Positions 30,526-41,221 are shown, counted from the first letter of the stretch. The stretch: DNA of 64,000 nt from Russula earlei (GCA_025769875.1 JAGFNK010000160.1:1-64000), one strand, 5' to 3'. Notes: generated by a model from the sequence alone, not told the origin. Translations and numbers: made by a program.

Positions 30526-31581
30526 TTAATCAGTAAGAGACGCCATATCAATCACAAACCGGTATTTAACATCTCCCTTTTCCAGGCGTTCAAAAGCAGT
30601 GTTCACATATTGTATATCGATGATCTCTGATTCTGCCGTAATGTTGTGTTGAAAGCAGAAGTCCAGCATTTCCTGGGTCTCGGCAATGCCACCGATGTTG
30701 GAGCCCGCAAAACTGCGGTTACCCACGATAACACCAAACGCGCTTATTTCCAGGGGTTCAGGCGGCAAGCCAACCAACACAACTGCACCCTCATGCCTCA
30801 GCAGGTGAAGATAAGCGTTCACATCATGCCTGGCAGATACAGTGTCGATGATGAAATGCAGTTTGCGGCTGTATTGCGCCATCTGGTCTGCATCGGATGA
30901 TAGTACGGCTTCGTCCGCGCCAAGACGTTTGGCATCTGCTACTTTCGACGGTGAAGTGGTAAATACAGTAACATGCGCCCCCATGGCTTTAGCGATCTTG
31001 ATAGCAAGGTGACCCAATCCGCCGATGCCCAAAATACCTACTTTCTTGCCCGGTCCCGCTCCCCAATGTTTGAGTGGGGAATAAACAGTGATCCCGGCGC
31101 AAAGCAGCGGCGCTGAAGCAGCCAGGTCTTTAAACGCCGGCATATGCAAAACATACTTTTCATGGCATACATATGTTTTGGAAAAGCCGCCGAAGGTATG
31201 GCCGCCCGATATTGTATCCGTGCTGTTAAATGAGAAAGTCACGCCCTCATCGCAGAACTGCTCAATACCATCATGGCAGTATTCGCAATGCCCGCAACTG
31301 TCCACGATACAACCAATCGCCGCCAGTTCGCCTTTCTGAAAGTTCCTCACATGATCGCCTACTGCGGTAATGCGGCCCACCATCTCATGCCCGGGTACGA
31401 TAGGCCATTGTGTTCCACCAAAATCATTCCTGATCTGGTGCAGGTCGCTGTGGCAGATACCGCAATAAAGGATCTCTATTTCCACATCATGTGGTTGTAC
31501 TGTCCGGCGTTTGATAGTCATTTCGTTTAACGGAGCATCCGCTGCTGCCGTTCCATAAGCTTTTACTGTAGTCGTTTCCAT
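30526..31581 (-). CDS. Zinc-dependent NADP alcohol dehydrogenase (YahK/CAD-like)
   Basis: 351 residues from the ATG at 31581 (METTTVKAYG). It reduces aldehydes to alcohols with NADPH in the cytosol. Catalytic zinc ligands: YCGICHSD (residues 39-46) and GHE (64-66). The structural zinc cluster is CGHCEYCHDGIEQFC (96-110). The Rossmann motif GILGIGGLGHLAIKIAKAMGA follows near 180. It lies 16 bp after an NAD-binding protein gene and a reductase gene, in an operon divergent from the AraC gene at 33321. Confidence 0.93.
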   Translation of the reverse strand: METTTVKAYGTAAADAPLNEMTIKRRTVQPHDVEIEILYCGICHSDLHQIRNDFGGTQWPIVPGHEMVGRITAVGDHVRNFQKGELAAIGCIVDSCGHCEYCHDGIEQFCDEGVTFSFNSTDTISGGHTFGGFSKTYVCHEKYVLHMPAFKDLAASAPLLCAGITVYSPLKHWGAGPGKKVGILGIGGLGHLAIKIAKAMGAHVTVFTTSPSKVADAKRLGADEAVLSSDADQMAQYSRKLHFIIDTVSARHDVNAYLHLLRHEGAVVLVGLPPEPLEISAFGVIVGNRSFAGSNIGGIAETQEMLDFCFQHNITAESEIIDIQYVNTAFERLEKGDVKYRFVIDMASLTD

Positions 31582-31597
31582 ATTGCTATTTTCTTTT

Positions 31598-32173
31598 TTA
31601 ATTGGGTTTGCTGATCCCCAGGTTTTCATTTTTATACAGTTCAGGGTTTTCGATGATCGTGGCTATAAAAGCCGCAATGCTTTTACGTGAAATGGCCGAA
31701 CCGGCTTCCGGCTCGCCTTTCCGGGTCAGGGCATAATCGATCTCATCGCCGTTTGTAAACCAGTCCGGCCGCAGGATAGTGTAGTCCAAACCGGATGCTT
31801 CAATAACATCGGCAAGTTGCCGGTAAGGGATAAGTACTGGCCGTAAGGGCGTTTGATATATGCCAATGGAACTAACCGCGATAACACGCCGCACACCGGT
31901 TTCATTCATCGCTTTAACGATAGTAACCGCCATAGCTTCCAGGTTGCCGGCCAGGTTCACATAAACCATATCATGCCCCGCAATGGCCTTTTTTACCGAA
32001 GGATAATCCATGGCATCGCCTTCAACTATTGTATGTCTTTCTGCTACACTGGCGGGCAGGTTCTTTTTATGACGGAGGAAGAGGGTAAGTGCCACACCAG
32101 GCAATTGCGCCAGTGCATCAATAACATATTGGGCCAGGCTGCCACCGGCGCCAATGATAATCACCTTTTTCAT
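31598..32173 (-). CDS. NAD(P)-binding SDR-like protein (NmrA/atypical SDR)
   Basis: 191 residues. The N-terminal cofactor loop is IIGAGGSLAQYVIDALAQ; IVEGDAMD, VYVNLAGN and VRRVIAVSSIGIYQ fit the atypical short-chain dehydrogenase fold. The catalytic YxxxK is not obvious, so it may be a reductase with altered chemistry or a cofactor sensor, as in NmrA. Middle gene of the ADH operon. Confidence 0.85.
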   Translation of the reverse strand: MKKVIIIGAGGSLAQYVIDALAQLPGVALTLFLRHKKNLPASVAERHTIVEGDAMDYPSVKKAIAGHDMVYVNLAGNLEAMAVTIVKAMNETGVRRVIAVSSIGIYQTPLRPVLIPYRQLADVIEASGLDYTILRPDWFTNGDEIDYALTRKGEPEAGSAISRKSIAAFIATIIENPELYKNENLGISKPN

Positions 32174-32182
32174 AACTGTTTT

Positions 32183-33217
<1,035 letters not shown>

Positions 33218-33320
33218 TTATACAGATCATGGTACTACCTACCAATTTCACGGATAGGCGATGATTCCACTATTTAATGCAGCTGGGGTCACTAGATTTG
33301 TAGTGCAAAAAAGAAGAGAT

Positions 33321-34214
33321 ATGGAAGAGATCATTCGTTTTGAGACCGTTAAGGCCTACAATGATTTTAATAATGAGGAAACACTGCATCCCTTGGTGAG
33401 CGTGGTCAACTTCTCAAAAGCAGCGCCCCGCAAGCGTTATAAAATGTATTTCGGCTTATATGTGGTCATCTTAAAAGACGTAGACTGTGGCGACCTGCAA
33501 TATGGCCGTAATACATATGATTACCAGGACGGTACATTGGTATTCTTCTCCCCCGGCCAGGTGGCTGGTGTGCGTAAAGAAGAAGAGTTTCAACCGCAGG
33601 GCCACGCATTGGTATTTCATCCTGATTTTATAAAAGGCACTTCCCTCGGCCGGCATATGCATGAGTATGGCTTTTTTAGCTATAATGCGAACGAAGCATT
33701 GCATTTATCACAACGGGAAAGACAGATCGTACTCGATAGCCTGGATAAGATCCGTTACGAATTGGAACACACCATTGACAAGCATAGCAGGAAGCTGGTC
33801 GTAAGTACCATTGAGTTATTTCTTAACTACTGCCTTCGTTTCTATGACCGGCAATTTATCATGCGGGAAGACGTCCATAAAGGCATTCTGGAGAAATTCG
33901 AAACCTTATTGAACGAATACTTCAGATCAGACAAACTGCAGGACACAGGTTTGCCAACCGTAGCCTATTGTGCCGGCGCACTGCATCTTTCACCAAACTA
34001 TTTTGGCGAACTGATCAAAAAGGAAAGCGGTAAGTCCGCACACGAATACATACAGGAAAAGCTGATCGACCTCGCCAAGGAAAAGATCTTCGACACCGGT
34101 AAGTCGATCAGTGAGATAGCATATGAACTGGGCTTTAAATATCCGCAACATTTCACCCGGTTATTCAGGCGGTACACAGGTAGTTCACCCGTTGAGTACA
34201 GGGAGCTTAACTGA
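33321..34214 (+). CDS. AraC-family transcriptional regulator
   Basis: 297 residues from the ATG at 33321 (MEEIIRFETVKAYNDF); an earlier start at 33261 lies in the promoter gap. The N-terminal ~170 residues form the sensing domain (DYQDGTLVFFSPGQVAG, HMHEYGFFSYNANEALH). Two helix-turn-helix motifs lie at the C-terminus: TVAYCAGALHLSPNYFGELIKK and ISEIAYELGFKYPQHFTRLFR. It is an intact paralogue of the broken gene at 23670-24570. Both sit divergent from aldo/keto reductase operons, so they probably answer the same sort of signal, such as an electrophilic compound. Confidence 0.92.
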   Translation: MEEIIRFETVKAYNDFNNEETLHPLVSVVNFSKAAPRKRYKMYFGLYVVILKDVDCGDLQYGRNTYDYQDGTLVFFSPGQVAGVRKEEEFQPQGHALVFHPDFIKGTSLGRHMHEYGFFSYNANEALHLSQRERQIVLDSLDKIRYELEHTIDKHSRKLVVSTIELFLNYCLRFYDRQFIMREDVHKGILEKFETLLNEYFRSDKLQDTGLPTVAYCAGALHLSPNYFGELIKKESGKSAHEYIQEKLIDLAKEKIFDTGKSISEIAYELGFKYPQHFTRLFRRYTGSSPVEYRELN

Positions 34215-34217
34215 ATA

Positions 34218-34387
34218 TTAGTGGGAAACATTAATTAAATGATTACCGGCAATTCTTACCACGAACATATCACCAATGCCTTTGTCAAAAACATCCTCCA
34301 CCGGTATGCGGCTATCCACGCACGAGAGTACTACCGCTTTAGGATATTGCCCCGTTGAAGCATTGCGTACCATTACAGTAAATATCT
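34218..34387 (-). pseudogene. Fragment of a beta-carbonic anhydrase
   Basis: About 55 residues on the minus strand read [19 protein letters not shown], then [19 protein letters not shown] and VVRIAGN, before a stop at 34218-34220. This is the beta-carbonic anhydrase active-site block with the zinc-ligand Cys and the Asp-Ser-Arg triad. The His and second Cys ligands (HxxC, normally about 55 residues further on) and the whole C-terminal half are missing; the N-terminal part is also gone. It lies between the AraC stop and the subtilase stop. Confidence 0.75.
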
Positions 34388-34398
34388 GCTACACCCCA

Positions 34399-36903
34399 TC
34401 AATCCTTCACCACCTTCTTTACAATCCTTTTTTTGCCATCATAGATATCAACAAAATAAACGCCGGAAGCTGTATTGGCCATAGAGATAGTATTGCTGGT
34501 ATTCACAACAGTTACTTTTTTAATCGTTCTTCCATAAGCATCTGTTACTGAAATAACCGCATGCGCTACATCAATACTATCGGGCGGTAACACAATCGTA
34601 AGGTTATTATGTACAGGGTTAGGGTAAACAGCAATTTTTATTGCAAGACCACCTGTTATGGAAGCAGTCCCATTAATAACACTGAAGCCGCCTAAACCAC
34701 CACCACCACCGCATTGATTGAAATCGTTGGTAACAAAGAAATTTTGTTCAACAATATTCCCCGCGCCACAGGCATTTTCTGGTCGCACAGAAACAGTATA
34801 GGTTCCTGCAGGAAGGGCTGAAAGGGCAGTGGGCCAATCCGATGAGGAAATGCCGCCTAGTATGGGATTGATACTGCTGGTGGTTTGGTTATCATAATAA
34901 GCCCATACATAATCTGTTACCGGCGTTGTTGCCGCACCGGAAGGATTGAAGGTAAAGGTTACAAACTGGCCATAAGGGCAATAGGTAAGTGAAGTGTTGT
35001 TCAGGTCTGTAATATTGCCCCACTGTATCGGGATACCTACCGAGATCGTTTTTTGTACAGTAACAGCACAGGGGCTGCCGGTTGCAACGCTTGCCGTAAG
35101 TGTTACCTGTCCAATGCCTGTGACTGTTAAAGTGGCCGTATTACCCGAAGTGCTGATGCTAACACTGCCGGCAGGTGAAGCCGACCAGCTAACAGTGGCT
35201 CCGGCAGGCAGGTTGGTGATACTATAAGGATTGGAAGTAGTACAGAAAGACGCATCACCATTGATGCTCAGCGTGCTGTTCAATGCCTTGGTAATAGCAG
35301 CGCAGGCATTCACCCTTCCATAACCCGCATCTGCACACCAGGTGCCATTGGGTTGCCCGGGTATGTTGGATTGATAGCTATAACCACCAATTTTATCAGC
35401 AGTGCTTTCCAGGAGCGTTCTTGCCTGCTGACCGGTTAAATTCGGATTGGCGGATAATAGTAAAGCCAGCACGCCGGCTGTATTGGGCGTGGCTGCCGAG
35501 GTTCCGTTAAAAGCACCATCGTATGCATTGGTATAATCTGTACCATTGGGTAAGGTAGTAGTAGTGATATGCACGCCGGGAGCCAGGATATCCAGGTTGG
35601 TTCCATAATTACTTCCCCACCAGTATTCACCGTCGCAACTAACATCTAAAGGATCGGTGCTAACACCCGGGTTTACCCAGAAAGTACTACTGGAAGAACG
35701 TTTACGCGTATCACATTCGCAACTGGCGCCCACTGCTATCGCGTTGCTGTTGCTGGCAGGATAAAGAACAGCGCTGTTGTTATTGCCGGCTGCAAATAAT
35801 ACGATAGAGCCTTTACCACCCCTGCCATTAGTGACAGCATTGGCAATAGCCGCATCTACCTGTGCAGAAGAGGAACCACTGGTCCATGAATTGGAGATAA
35901 TATCAGCGCCATTGTTGACCGCATAACTGAAGCAACTACTTTTCCAGGTATCAGTAGTATTAAACAATACTTGTCCCGTAGCGGCATCCAGGTAGCCAAT
36001 ACCCAGTCTGATCGGGATGATCTTAGCGTTATAAGCCACACCAACACCGCCAATAGTATTTTGCACTTCTGCAATAATACCGGCGCACTCTGTGCCATGC
36101 GTATTATAGGCATCATATTGAGGGCCGCCGCCGCTGTTATTACCTGTTGCATCATAACCGGTCAATAAGTTCGCCTGCAGGTCAGGATGATTTAGATCCA
36201 CCCCCAGGTCTATGACCGCTACTTTTATCCCGGCGCCGGTATAGCCCATGGACCATACATTGGATACCTTCATGTCTGCACCGGTTGTGCCGCCGGTTTG
36301 CCCGGTGTTGCTGATATTCCATTCATTTGGCAACAAAGGGTCTGTAGCCAGCCTTATCCTTCTGATAAAAACAGGTTCAATGATCGCCGCAATGCCTGCA
36401 TTATATAAGCTATCGCATAAAGCCAGTATTTTATCTCCATTATTATAAACCGATGTTTTTAAATGCAGGTAGTAATATCCTTTTAAATCAGGATGGGGTG
36501 TTATGGCACCATACTTTGTAAAGATCTTGATGGCGATATGATTTGTAGGTTGAAAGAACAACACACTGGTAGGGGCCTGCAAAGTGCCATCCTTGTACCG
36601 GTAAAAAGAAGTAGTGAACAGTTTTTTTTGCCGGGTAAGTTTATTACCGGCAAGGGTGGCTTCGGTTAGATTTCGGGTAGTAAACCCAAAGCTGCTATCG
36701 AACTGCAATAACCCTTTACTAAAGACAGTGTCGATAGCGGCTGTCCTGGTAGAAGGCTTTTTGCCCGCATATTCCGTAAAAAAAAGCGTGTCAATTTTGG
36801 TGAACTCATTGATATGCCCGTTAGAGCGGAAACCAATCTTTTGTGCATGTGCATGATAAGCGATCAGTAGCAGCGCAAGGCCAATCGTGTAGATCTTTTT
36901 CAT
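34399..36903 (-). CDS. T9SS-exported subtilisin-like serine protease
   Basis: 834 residues from the ATG at 36903 (MKKIYTIGLALLLIAYHAHAQ). A pro-region (residues 20-200) precedes a peptidase S8 domain with the catalytic triad Asp232 (VAVIDLGVD), His269 (HGTECAG) and Ser469 (NGTSAATP). A Cys pair (GASCECD) may form a disulfide. Then come PKD/Ig-like segments (about 540-720) and a T9SS sorting domain (VYPNPVHNNL...TASGVYFVDIYDGKKR). It is secreted across the outer membrane and is probably a nutrient-scavenging or processing protease. It stands alone, with no operon partner. Confidence 0.93.
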   Translation of the reverse strand: MKKIYTIGLALLLIAYHAHAQKIGFRSNGHINEFTKIDTLFFTEYAGKKPSTRTAAIDTVFSKGLLQFDSSFGFTTRNLTEATLAGNKLTRQKKLFTTSFYRYKDGTLQAPTSVLFFQPTNHIAIKIFTKYGAITPHPDLKGYYYLHLKTSVYNNGDKILALCDSLYNAGIAAIIEPVFIRRIRLATDPLLPNEWNISNTGQTGGTTGADMKVSNVWSMGYTGAGIKVAVIDLGVDLNHPDLQANLLTGYDATGNNSGGGPQYDAYNTHGTECAGIIAEVQNTIGGVGVAYNAKIIPIRLGIGYLDAATGQVLFNTTDTWKSSCFSYAVNNGADIISNSWTSGSSSAQVDAAIANAVTNGRGGKGSIVLFAAGNNNSAVLYPASNSNAIAVGASCECDTRKRSSSSTFWVNPGVSTDPLDVSCDGEYWWGSNYGTNLDILAPGVHITTTTLPNGTDYTNAYDGAFNGTSAATPNTAGVLALLLSANPNLTGQQARTLLESTADKIGGYSYQSNIPGQPNGTWCADAGYGRVNACAAITKALNSTLSINGDASFCTTSNPYSITNLPAGATVSWSASPAGSVSISTSGNTATLTVTGIGQVTLTASVATGSPCAVTVQKTISVGIPIQWGNITDLNNTSLTYCPYGQFVTFTFNPSGAATTPVTDYVWAYYDNQTTSSINPILGGISSSDWPTALSALPAGTYTVSVRPENACGAGNIVEQNFFVTNDFNQCGGGGGLGGFSVINGTASITGGLAIKIAVYPNPVHNNLTIVLPPDSIDVAHAVISVTDAYGRTIKKVTVVNTSNTISMANTASGVYFVDIYDGKKRIVKKVVKD

Positions 36904-37029
36904 AAACAACATCTTTAAAGTCAGTGAATGAGGTAATAAAACTAAAACCTTCCACCGGCACCTGCAATCGGTGATACAACCGTATTTTAAAGAGTTATTG
37001 CAATGAAAAAGACGCGACAGGAAGAATGC

Positions 37030-37575
37030 CTAGCCTGCCATAAGCAAAGCAGCCGGCAGGATAGGAGGGCTATGCGGCCTTTCTATTCCTTCGTATCCTG
37101 GCGTCTTCGCTACAGTCCTGCGCTCTCCACTTACAACATATAACTCACATACAACTTCTCTTTGTATCATCTCCCTTACAATCTCCTGCACAACAACCTT
37201 TGGCTCAACCCCCTCCATCCATTCCTCCCACCAGAATCCCCGTTCATCAACTGCCTCCTGCAACCAGGTATACACCGTTTCAATAGCATATCCCCGCTTA
37301 AACAACTGGTAAGCGATCTTTTTCAGCAACACATACAATGAGTATACATGCCTTTCACCTTTCACCTGTTCATACACCCGTGAACTGGTTTTCGATGCCA
37401 AAGTTTGAATATTCGAATACGCCATTGTAACCGCAAAGGCCGGGTCGTTCTTCACCCGGTCGCCGGTCAGGCTGGTCCATTCCCGGATACACTGCACCCC
37501 ATCCCGTTCAAAAACGAGAAAATTGTCTTCGAACCTTCCTTTTTTAAGGCGATATGTGCTTACAACTTTCACCAT
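37030..37575 (-). CDS. Hypothetical protein
   Basis: 181 residues, not recognised. No signal peptide or membrane segment. The N-terminal half looks like strands and short helices (LKKGRFEDNFLVFERDG); residues 90-140 are strongly helical (YVLLKKIAYQLFKRGYAIETVYTWLQEAV). The proline-rich C-terminus (RPHSPPILPAALLMAG) looks unlike the rest and may be read-through into intergenic sequence. It stands alone. Confidence 0.55.
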   Translation of the reverse strand: MVKVVSTYRLKKGRFEDNFLVFERDGVQCIREWTSLTGDRVKNDPAFAVTMAYSNIQTLASKTSSRVYEQVKGERHVYSLYVLLKKIAYQLFKRGYAIETVYTWLQEAVDERGFWWEEWMEGVEPKVVVQEIVREMIQREVVCELYVVSGERRTVAKTPGYEGIERPHSPPILPAALLMAG

Positions 37576-37880
37576 ACCTAAATGTACGATTCCCGGGCAC
37601 CCATTTCCAAATCCGGCCCGTCAAATCAGCTGAAAACGTCATATTATGCCGAAATCGACACTTTTAGCCGGAAAACGTCAAAAACGCTACTTTCCGCGGA
37701 AATCGTCATTGCTGGAGATATCATCAAATCAGACATCAGAAATCCCTCCATTCTCCTCAGTCCCTCCGGCTCTCAGCCATAGCAAAGCCGACTCTGAGCC
37801 TACTATAAAGCATGCTTTTATAAAAAACACAAGGAACACTCAGTGAAAGCTAAGTGTTCCTTGTGCGCTTAGTGGTAAAT
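37576..37880. other. 305-bp gap with degenerate AAACGTCA words and a terminator
   Basis: No gene is visible. Between 37615 and 37715 several GAAAATCGTCA/GAAAACGTCA-like words recur at irregular spacing. The right end holds the terminator at 37822-37865. Confidence 0.5.
37822..37865 (-). terminator. Intrinsic terminator after the GH3 gene
   Basis: A perfect 13-bp stem (CACAAGGAACACT at 37828-37840 and its complement at 37853-37865) with a 12-base loop. Read on the minus strand it is followed by six T (37822-37827 on the plus strand are A), 15 bp after the GH3 stop. Part of the arm recurs at 46594-46608, so it also belongs to a dispersed family. Confidence 0.75.
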
Positions 37881-40286
37881 TTACTTTATCTCAAATTCCT
37901 GCTTCAACCGTATATCCTCCGAGCTGTTCCCGATTAGCACCTCGAACTTCCCCGGTTCTACCACCCATTTATTGTTTTTATCCAGCATCCCCAGGTCATC
38001 ATTGGCATGCAGGGTAAAATGAACGGTCTTCTTTTCGCCGGGCTCCAGGCCAATGCGTTCAAAACCCCTCAGCTGTGTTTCATATACGGTTACACTCGTC
38101 ACTTCGTCTTTTACATAGAGCTGTACCACTTCATCACCCTTGCGTTGGCCGGTATTGACCACATCTACGGATACCTGTATATCTCCCTGCGGGTTTTGTA
38201 CACCGGGGGTAACTACCAGGTTGCTAAACGCAAAGCTGGTATAGCTCAGCCCATAGCCAAATGGATACAGGGGACCAACAACATTGGTCTTTCCATACCC
38301 ATTGGGACCATCAGTAGCCTGTCCTGCATGAGAGCCGGGCTTGAATGGAAAATTGATCTCTATCTGTCCCATGCTCTTAGGGAAAGTAACGGGTAGCTTA
38401 CCACCCGGGTTATAATCGCCAAACAAGGTGGCTGCAATGGCCTGCCCGCCGCTGGCATTCGGGAACCAGGCTTCGAGTATGGCAGGGAGATAACGGTTTT
38501 CCCAGTTGATCGTAAGGGGTTGGCCATTGATCATGACCATCACAACCGGTTTTCCCGTTGCCTGTAAGGCCTGGATCAGTTGAAACTGCCTCCCGGGTAA
38601 ACCAAGCCCTGTACGGGAAAGGCTTTCGCCTACCCGTTTTTCGTCTTCACCCACTACGGCGATGATCACATCCGATTGCCGGGCCTGGGCCACGGCTTCA
38701 TCAATATCCGCCTGTTCCTGTATGGTTAAGGGAGTGGGGATGATCTCGCTTTCCGGCCAGGAAGAATCTACTACCTCGCAACCTTTGCTGTAATTAACTT
38801 TTACGGAAGAACCCACATAATCCTGTATGCCTTTGAGTACAGAAGTGACGGTAAGATTGGATGGGCCATAGCGGCTGATAGCATAATTGGTTGCGGTAGC
38901 GAGCGGACCAGTTACCAGTATCTGTTGCAGCTTGCTTTTATCAAGGGGTAAGGTATTGTTCGCATTCTTTAACAACACGAGTGATTCCTTCTCCATCTGC
39001 AGGGTGAAGTCCTTTGTGTTCCTGGGATTTACTATTACATCTGCCTGCTTAGGGTTCTTTACATAGGGGCTATCAAATAACCCCAGCTTAAACTTCACGC
39101 GCAATACATCTGCTACGCGGCTATCCAGTGTTTTCATAGACACGCTGCCTTCTTTTACCAGTTCACGCAATGGCTCTATAAATACCTTGGGTTGTGTGAA
39201 ATTGGTGCGTACGTTCAGCCCTGCTTCAATTACCTGCCGTACTGCCTCTTTATAATCACCGGCTACATGGTGTTTGGTAAACAGGTATTCTACTGCCTCA
39301 CTGTCGGATACTACATAGCCATCAAAGCCAAACTGTTGACGCAATAAAGTGGTGAGAAAATAATAACTACCGGTAATAGGTTCTCCATCATAATCATTGT
39401 AGCTGCTCATCACGCCCATGGGATGCGCTTCCTGTATAACACGTCTGAAAGGATAGAGATAGAGTTGATACATCTCCCTCGGTGCCACATGCGGGTCTGT
39501 TCTTGCTCGGCCATCCCGGCCGCCCTTGGGTACACTGTATACGGCAAAGTGTTTTAAGGTAGAGGCAACGCCTTGTTCCTGGATGCCCAGCGTCATTTGT
39601 TTGCCCAGCTCTGCTACGAGAAAGGGGTCTTCTCCATAACATTCCACCACGCGGCCCCAGCGGGGATCACGGGCCAGGTCCAGTATGGGTGCATATACAT
39701 TGGTATAGCCCAATGCCTTCGCCTCGCGTCCTTCAATCATGCCTGCTTCATGTACCAGGGCTTTATCCCAGGTGCTGCCGATGCCGATAGGCGCGGGCAG
39801 GGGGGTAGCCCTGTCGTGGTTAAGGCCATGAACGCCCTCATTGGTAAAATCAACAGGTATACCCAGTCTTGTTTCTTCCACAAACCATTTCTGTACGATG
39901 TTAATCGCCTCCGCATGTTTGCTGTAAGGGTAAGAGTAAGCTGTTTGAACATGGGCTGTATATGCTACCGCATTCAGGTGCTCATCAATATTGGCAATGC
40001 CATCTTTCCATATTTCATTCTTCCATTGTGGCGTAGGCAATTCGTCTTTTAATACGCGACCATAGCCATATAAGGTAGCCGTTTGACAGGTCTTTTCATC
40101 AAGGGTCATTTGTGATAAAAGGTCTGCAATGCGTTTCTCAACGGGTTGCTTAGGATCTTCAAAAATGTCCATCCGGCCGTTCTTGTTAAAGTCGATCCAG
40201 CCACTATGATAAATGGAAGAAGACGGGCCCTGTGCGAAACACAGGCTGGTGGCTAATAAAGCGGTAATAGTAAGTGCTTGTTTCAA
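37881..40286 (-). CDS. Glycoside hydrolase family 3 (beta-xylosidase/beta-glucosidase)
   Basis: 801 residues with a signal peptide (ITALLATSLCFAQ). After it is an EF-hand-like calcium loop, DFNKNGRMDIFED. The GH3 N-terminal barrel contains NEGVHGL, DLARDPRWGRVVECYGEDP and the nucleophile Asp328 (GYVVSDSEAV). The second domain has VVGEDEKRVGES, and the C-terminal fibronectin-III-like domain reads GKTNVVGPLYPFGYGLSYT and VVQLYVKDE. GH3 enzymes release single sugars from chain ends; in this xylan locus a beta-xylosidase or acting on mixed oligomers is most likely. It is the last gene of the minus-strand cluster. Confidence 0.93.
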   Translation of the reverse strand: MKQALTITALLATSLCFAQGPSSSIYHSGWIDFNKNGRMDIFEDPKQPVEKRIADLLSQMTLDEKTCQTATLYGYGRVLKDELPTPQWKNEIWKDGIANIDEHLNAVAYTAHVQTAYSYPYSKHAEAINIVQKWFVEETRLGIPVDFTNEGVHGLNHDRATPLPAPIGIGSTWDKALVHEAGMIEGREAKALGYTNVYAPILDLARDPRWGRVVECYGEDPFLVAELGKQMTLGIQEQGVASTLKHFAVYSVPKGGRDGRARTDPHVAPREMYQLYLYPFRRVIQEAHPMGVMSSYNDYDGEPITGSYYFLTTLLRQQFGFDGYVVSDSEAVEYLFTKHHVAGDYKEAVRQVIEAGLNVRTNFTQPKVFIEPLRELVKEGSVSMKTLDSRVADVLRVKFKLGLFDSPYVKNPKQADVIVNPRNTKDFTLQMEKESLVLLKNANNTLPLDKSKLQQILVTGPLATATNYAISRYGPSNLTVTSVLKGIQDYVGSSVKVNYSKGCEVVDSSWPESEIIPTPLTIQEQADIDEAVAQARQSDVIIAVVGEDEKRVGESLSRTGLGLPGRQFQLIQALQATGKPVVMVMINGQPLTINWENRYLPAILEAWFPNASGGQAIAATLFGDYNPGGKLPVTFPKSMGQIEINFPFKPGSHAGQATDGPNGYGKTNVVGPLYPFGYGLSYTSFAFSNLVVTPGVQNPQGDIQVSVDVVNTGQRKGDEVVQLYVKDEVTSVTVYETQLRGFERIGLEPGEKKTVHFTLHANDDLGMLDKNNKWVVEPGKFEVLIGNSSEDIRLKQEFEIK

Positions 40287-40350
40287 TTGGTTTCAGGTTA
40301 CTGGTTACAAGTTTCAGGTTACAGGGTGTTGGTTATTTCTACAACTTCAT

Positions 40351-40396
40351 TCTGCGTAAATCTGCGTGTATTCCATCTGCGTTATCTGCGGGAAAC
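40351..40396 (-). repeat. Dispersed CTGCG-rich repeat, overlapping a gene end
   Basis: Spaced TCTGCG words ending CTGCGGGAAAC. Read on the minus strand, it codes for the last residues (VSRR) and the TAA stop of the esterase gene (40382-41152). Confidence 0.85.
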
Positions 40397-41152
40397 CTCC
40401 TTCATCGCCTCTGCATATCTTCTCCCCAATTCTCTCGCAGAACGCGTATCAAAATGCGTTTGATCACCTTTGTCTGTTAAGCCTTCCGCGCTTACCACAG
40501 CGGTATATGGCACATGGGCTGGTAACTGGTTGATGACTGCATTGATAACTGGCTTGCCTTTACCAAAGTAACCGATCTCTCCCGCTACAAAGGGCAATGT
40601 GGGTTGCTGCAGATCCGTACGAAAACGGTTGATCAAGGCCTTCAGCTTATCCATATATACAGCTGCACCTTTCGGGTTATTGTCTGATTCTCCCTGGTGC
40701 CAGAGTATGCCTTTGAGCACGCCTTTCTGCATCGCCAGTTTGGTTCTGCTGATGGCATCATCATAGGGATGAAACACCTTCAGGTATACAGAATCCGGCT
40801 CCCATACACGAATAGGAGAACCGCCTAAAGCACAGGGCACTAAGCCGATCTTTATCTTTTGGTTATTGCCTATCATGGCTTTCGCAAAGGCGATAGCAGG
40901 ACCAACGCCTGCTACATCCGGCTTATCAAAATGTACAGGATCAGTAGCCGGCACCCAGTGATTATCCTTGTCCAGCATAAAGATCTGCGGGTTAATTACT
41001 TTGCTCTCCGTATCCACAGGCGCACGGCCCGCCATATTGGATTGTCCCGCCAATAGGTAAATATGGAAATCAGGATCAACGCCGCCCCGGTTTTGCGACA
41101 TCGCGTTGAACGATGCCAGCGATACCAGTACTAATAAAAGCAAGTGTTTCAT
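40382..41152 (-). CDS. Sialate O-acetylesterase-like carbohydrate esterase (CE6-type)
   Basis: About 256 residues from the ATG at 41152 (MKHLLLLVLVSLASFNAMSQ, signal peptide). SGNH-type blocks: LLAGQSNMAGR (nucleophile Ser), GLVPCALGGSPI, GILWHQGESDN and FVAGEIGYFG, then DQTHFDTRSARELG (catalytic Asp/His). This is the SASA/CE6 pattern, in which the enzymes remove acetyl groups from xylan. Its place between a GH10 xylanase and a GH3 supports acetylxylan esterase. The final residues VSRR come from the dispersed repeat and are not part of the fold. Confidence 0.9.
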   Translation of the reverse strand: MKHLLLLVLVSLASFNAMSQNRGGVDPDFHIYLLAGQSNMAGRAPVDTESKVINPQIFMLDKDNHWVPATDPVHFDKPDVAGVGPAIAFAKAMIGNNQKIKIGLVPCALGGSPIRVWEPDSVYLKVFHPYDDAISRTKLAMQKGVLKGILWHQGESDNNPKGAAVYMDKLKALINRFRTDLQQPTLPFVAGEIGYFGKGKPVINAVINQLPAHVPYTAVVSAEGLTDKGDQTHFDTRSARELGRRYAEAMKEVSRR

Positions 41153-41175
41153 ATATCGGTCTTTGTTTGTATTAC

Positions 41176-41221
41176 TCTGCGTAAATCTGCGTGTATTCAA
41201 TCTGCGCTATCTGCGGGAAAC
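41176..41221 (-). repeat. Dispersed CTGCG-rich repeat, overlapping a gene end
   Basis: Same unit as at 40351-40396. It codes for the terminal VSRR and the TAG stop of the GH10 gene (41207-43597). Confidence 0.85.

Noticed and set aside
37582..37846. Short plus-strand reading frames between 37.58 and 37.85 kb
   Set aside because: No family features, and they cover repeat words and a terminator.
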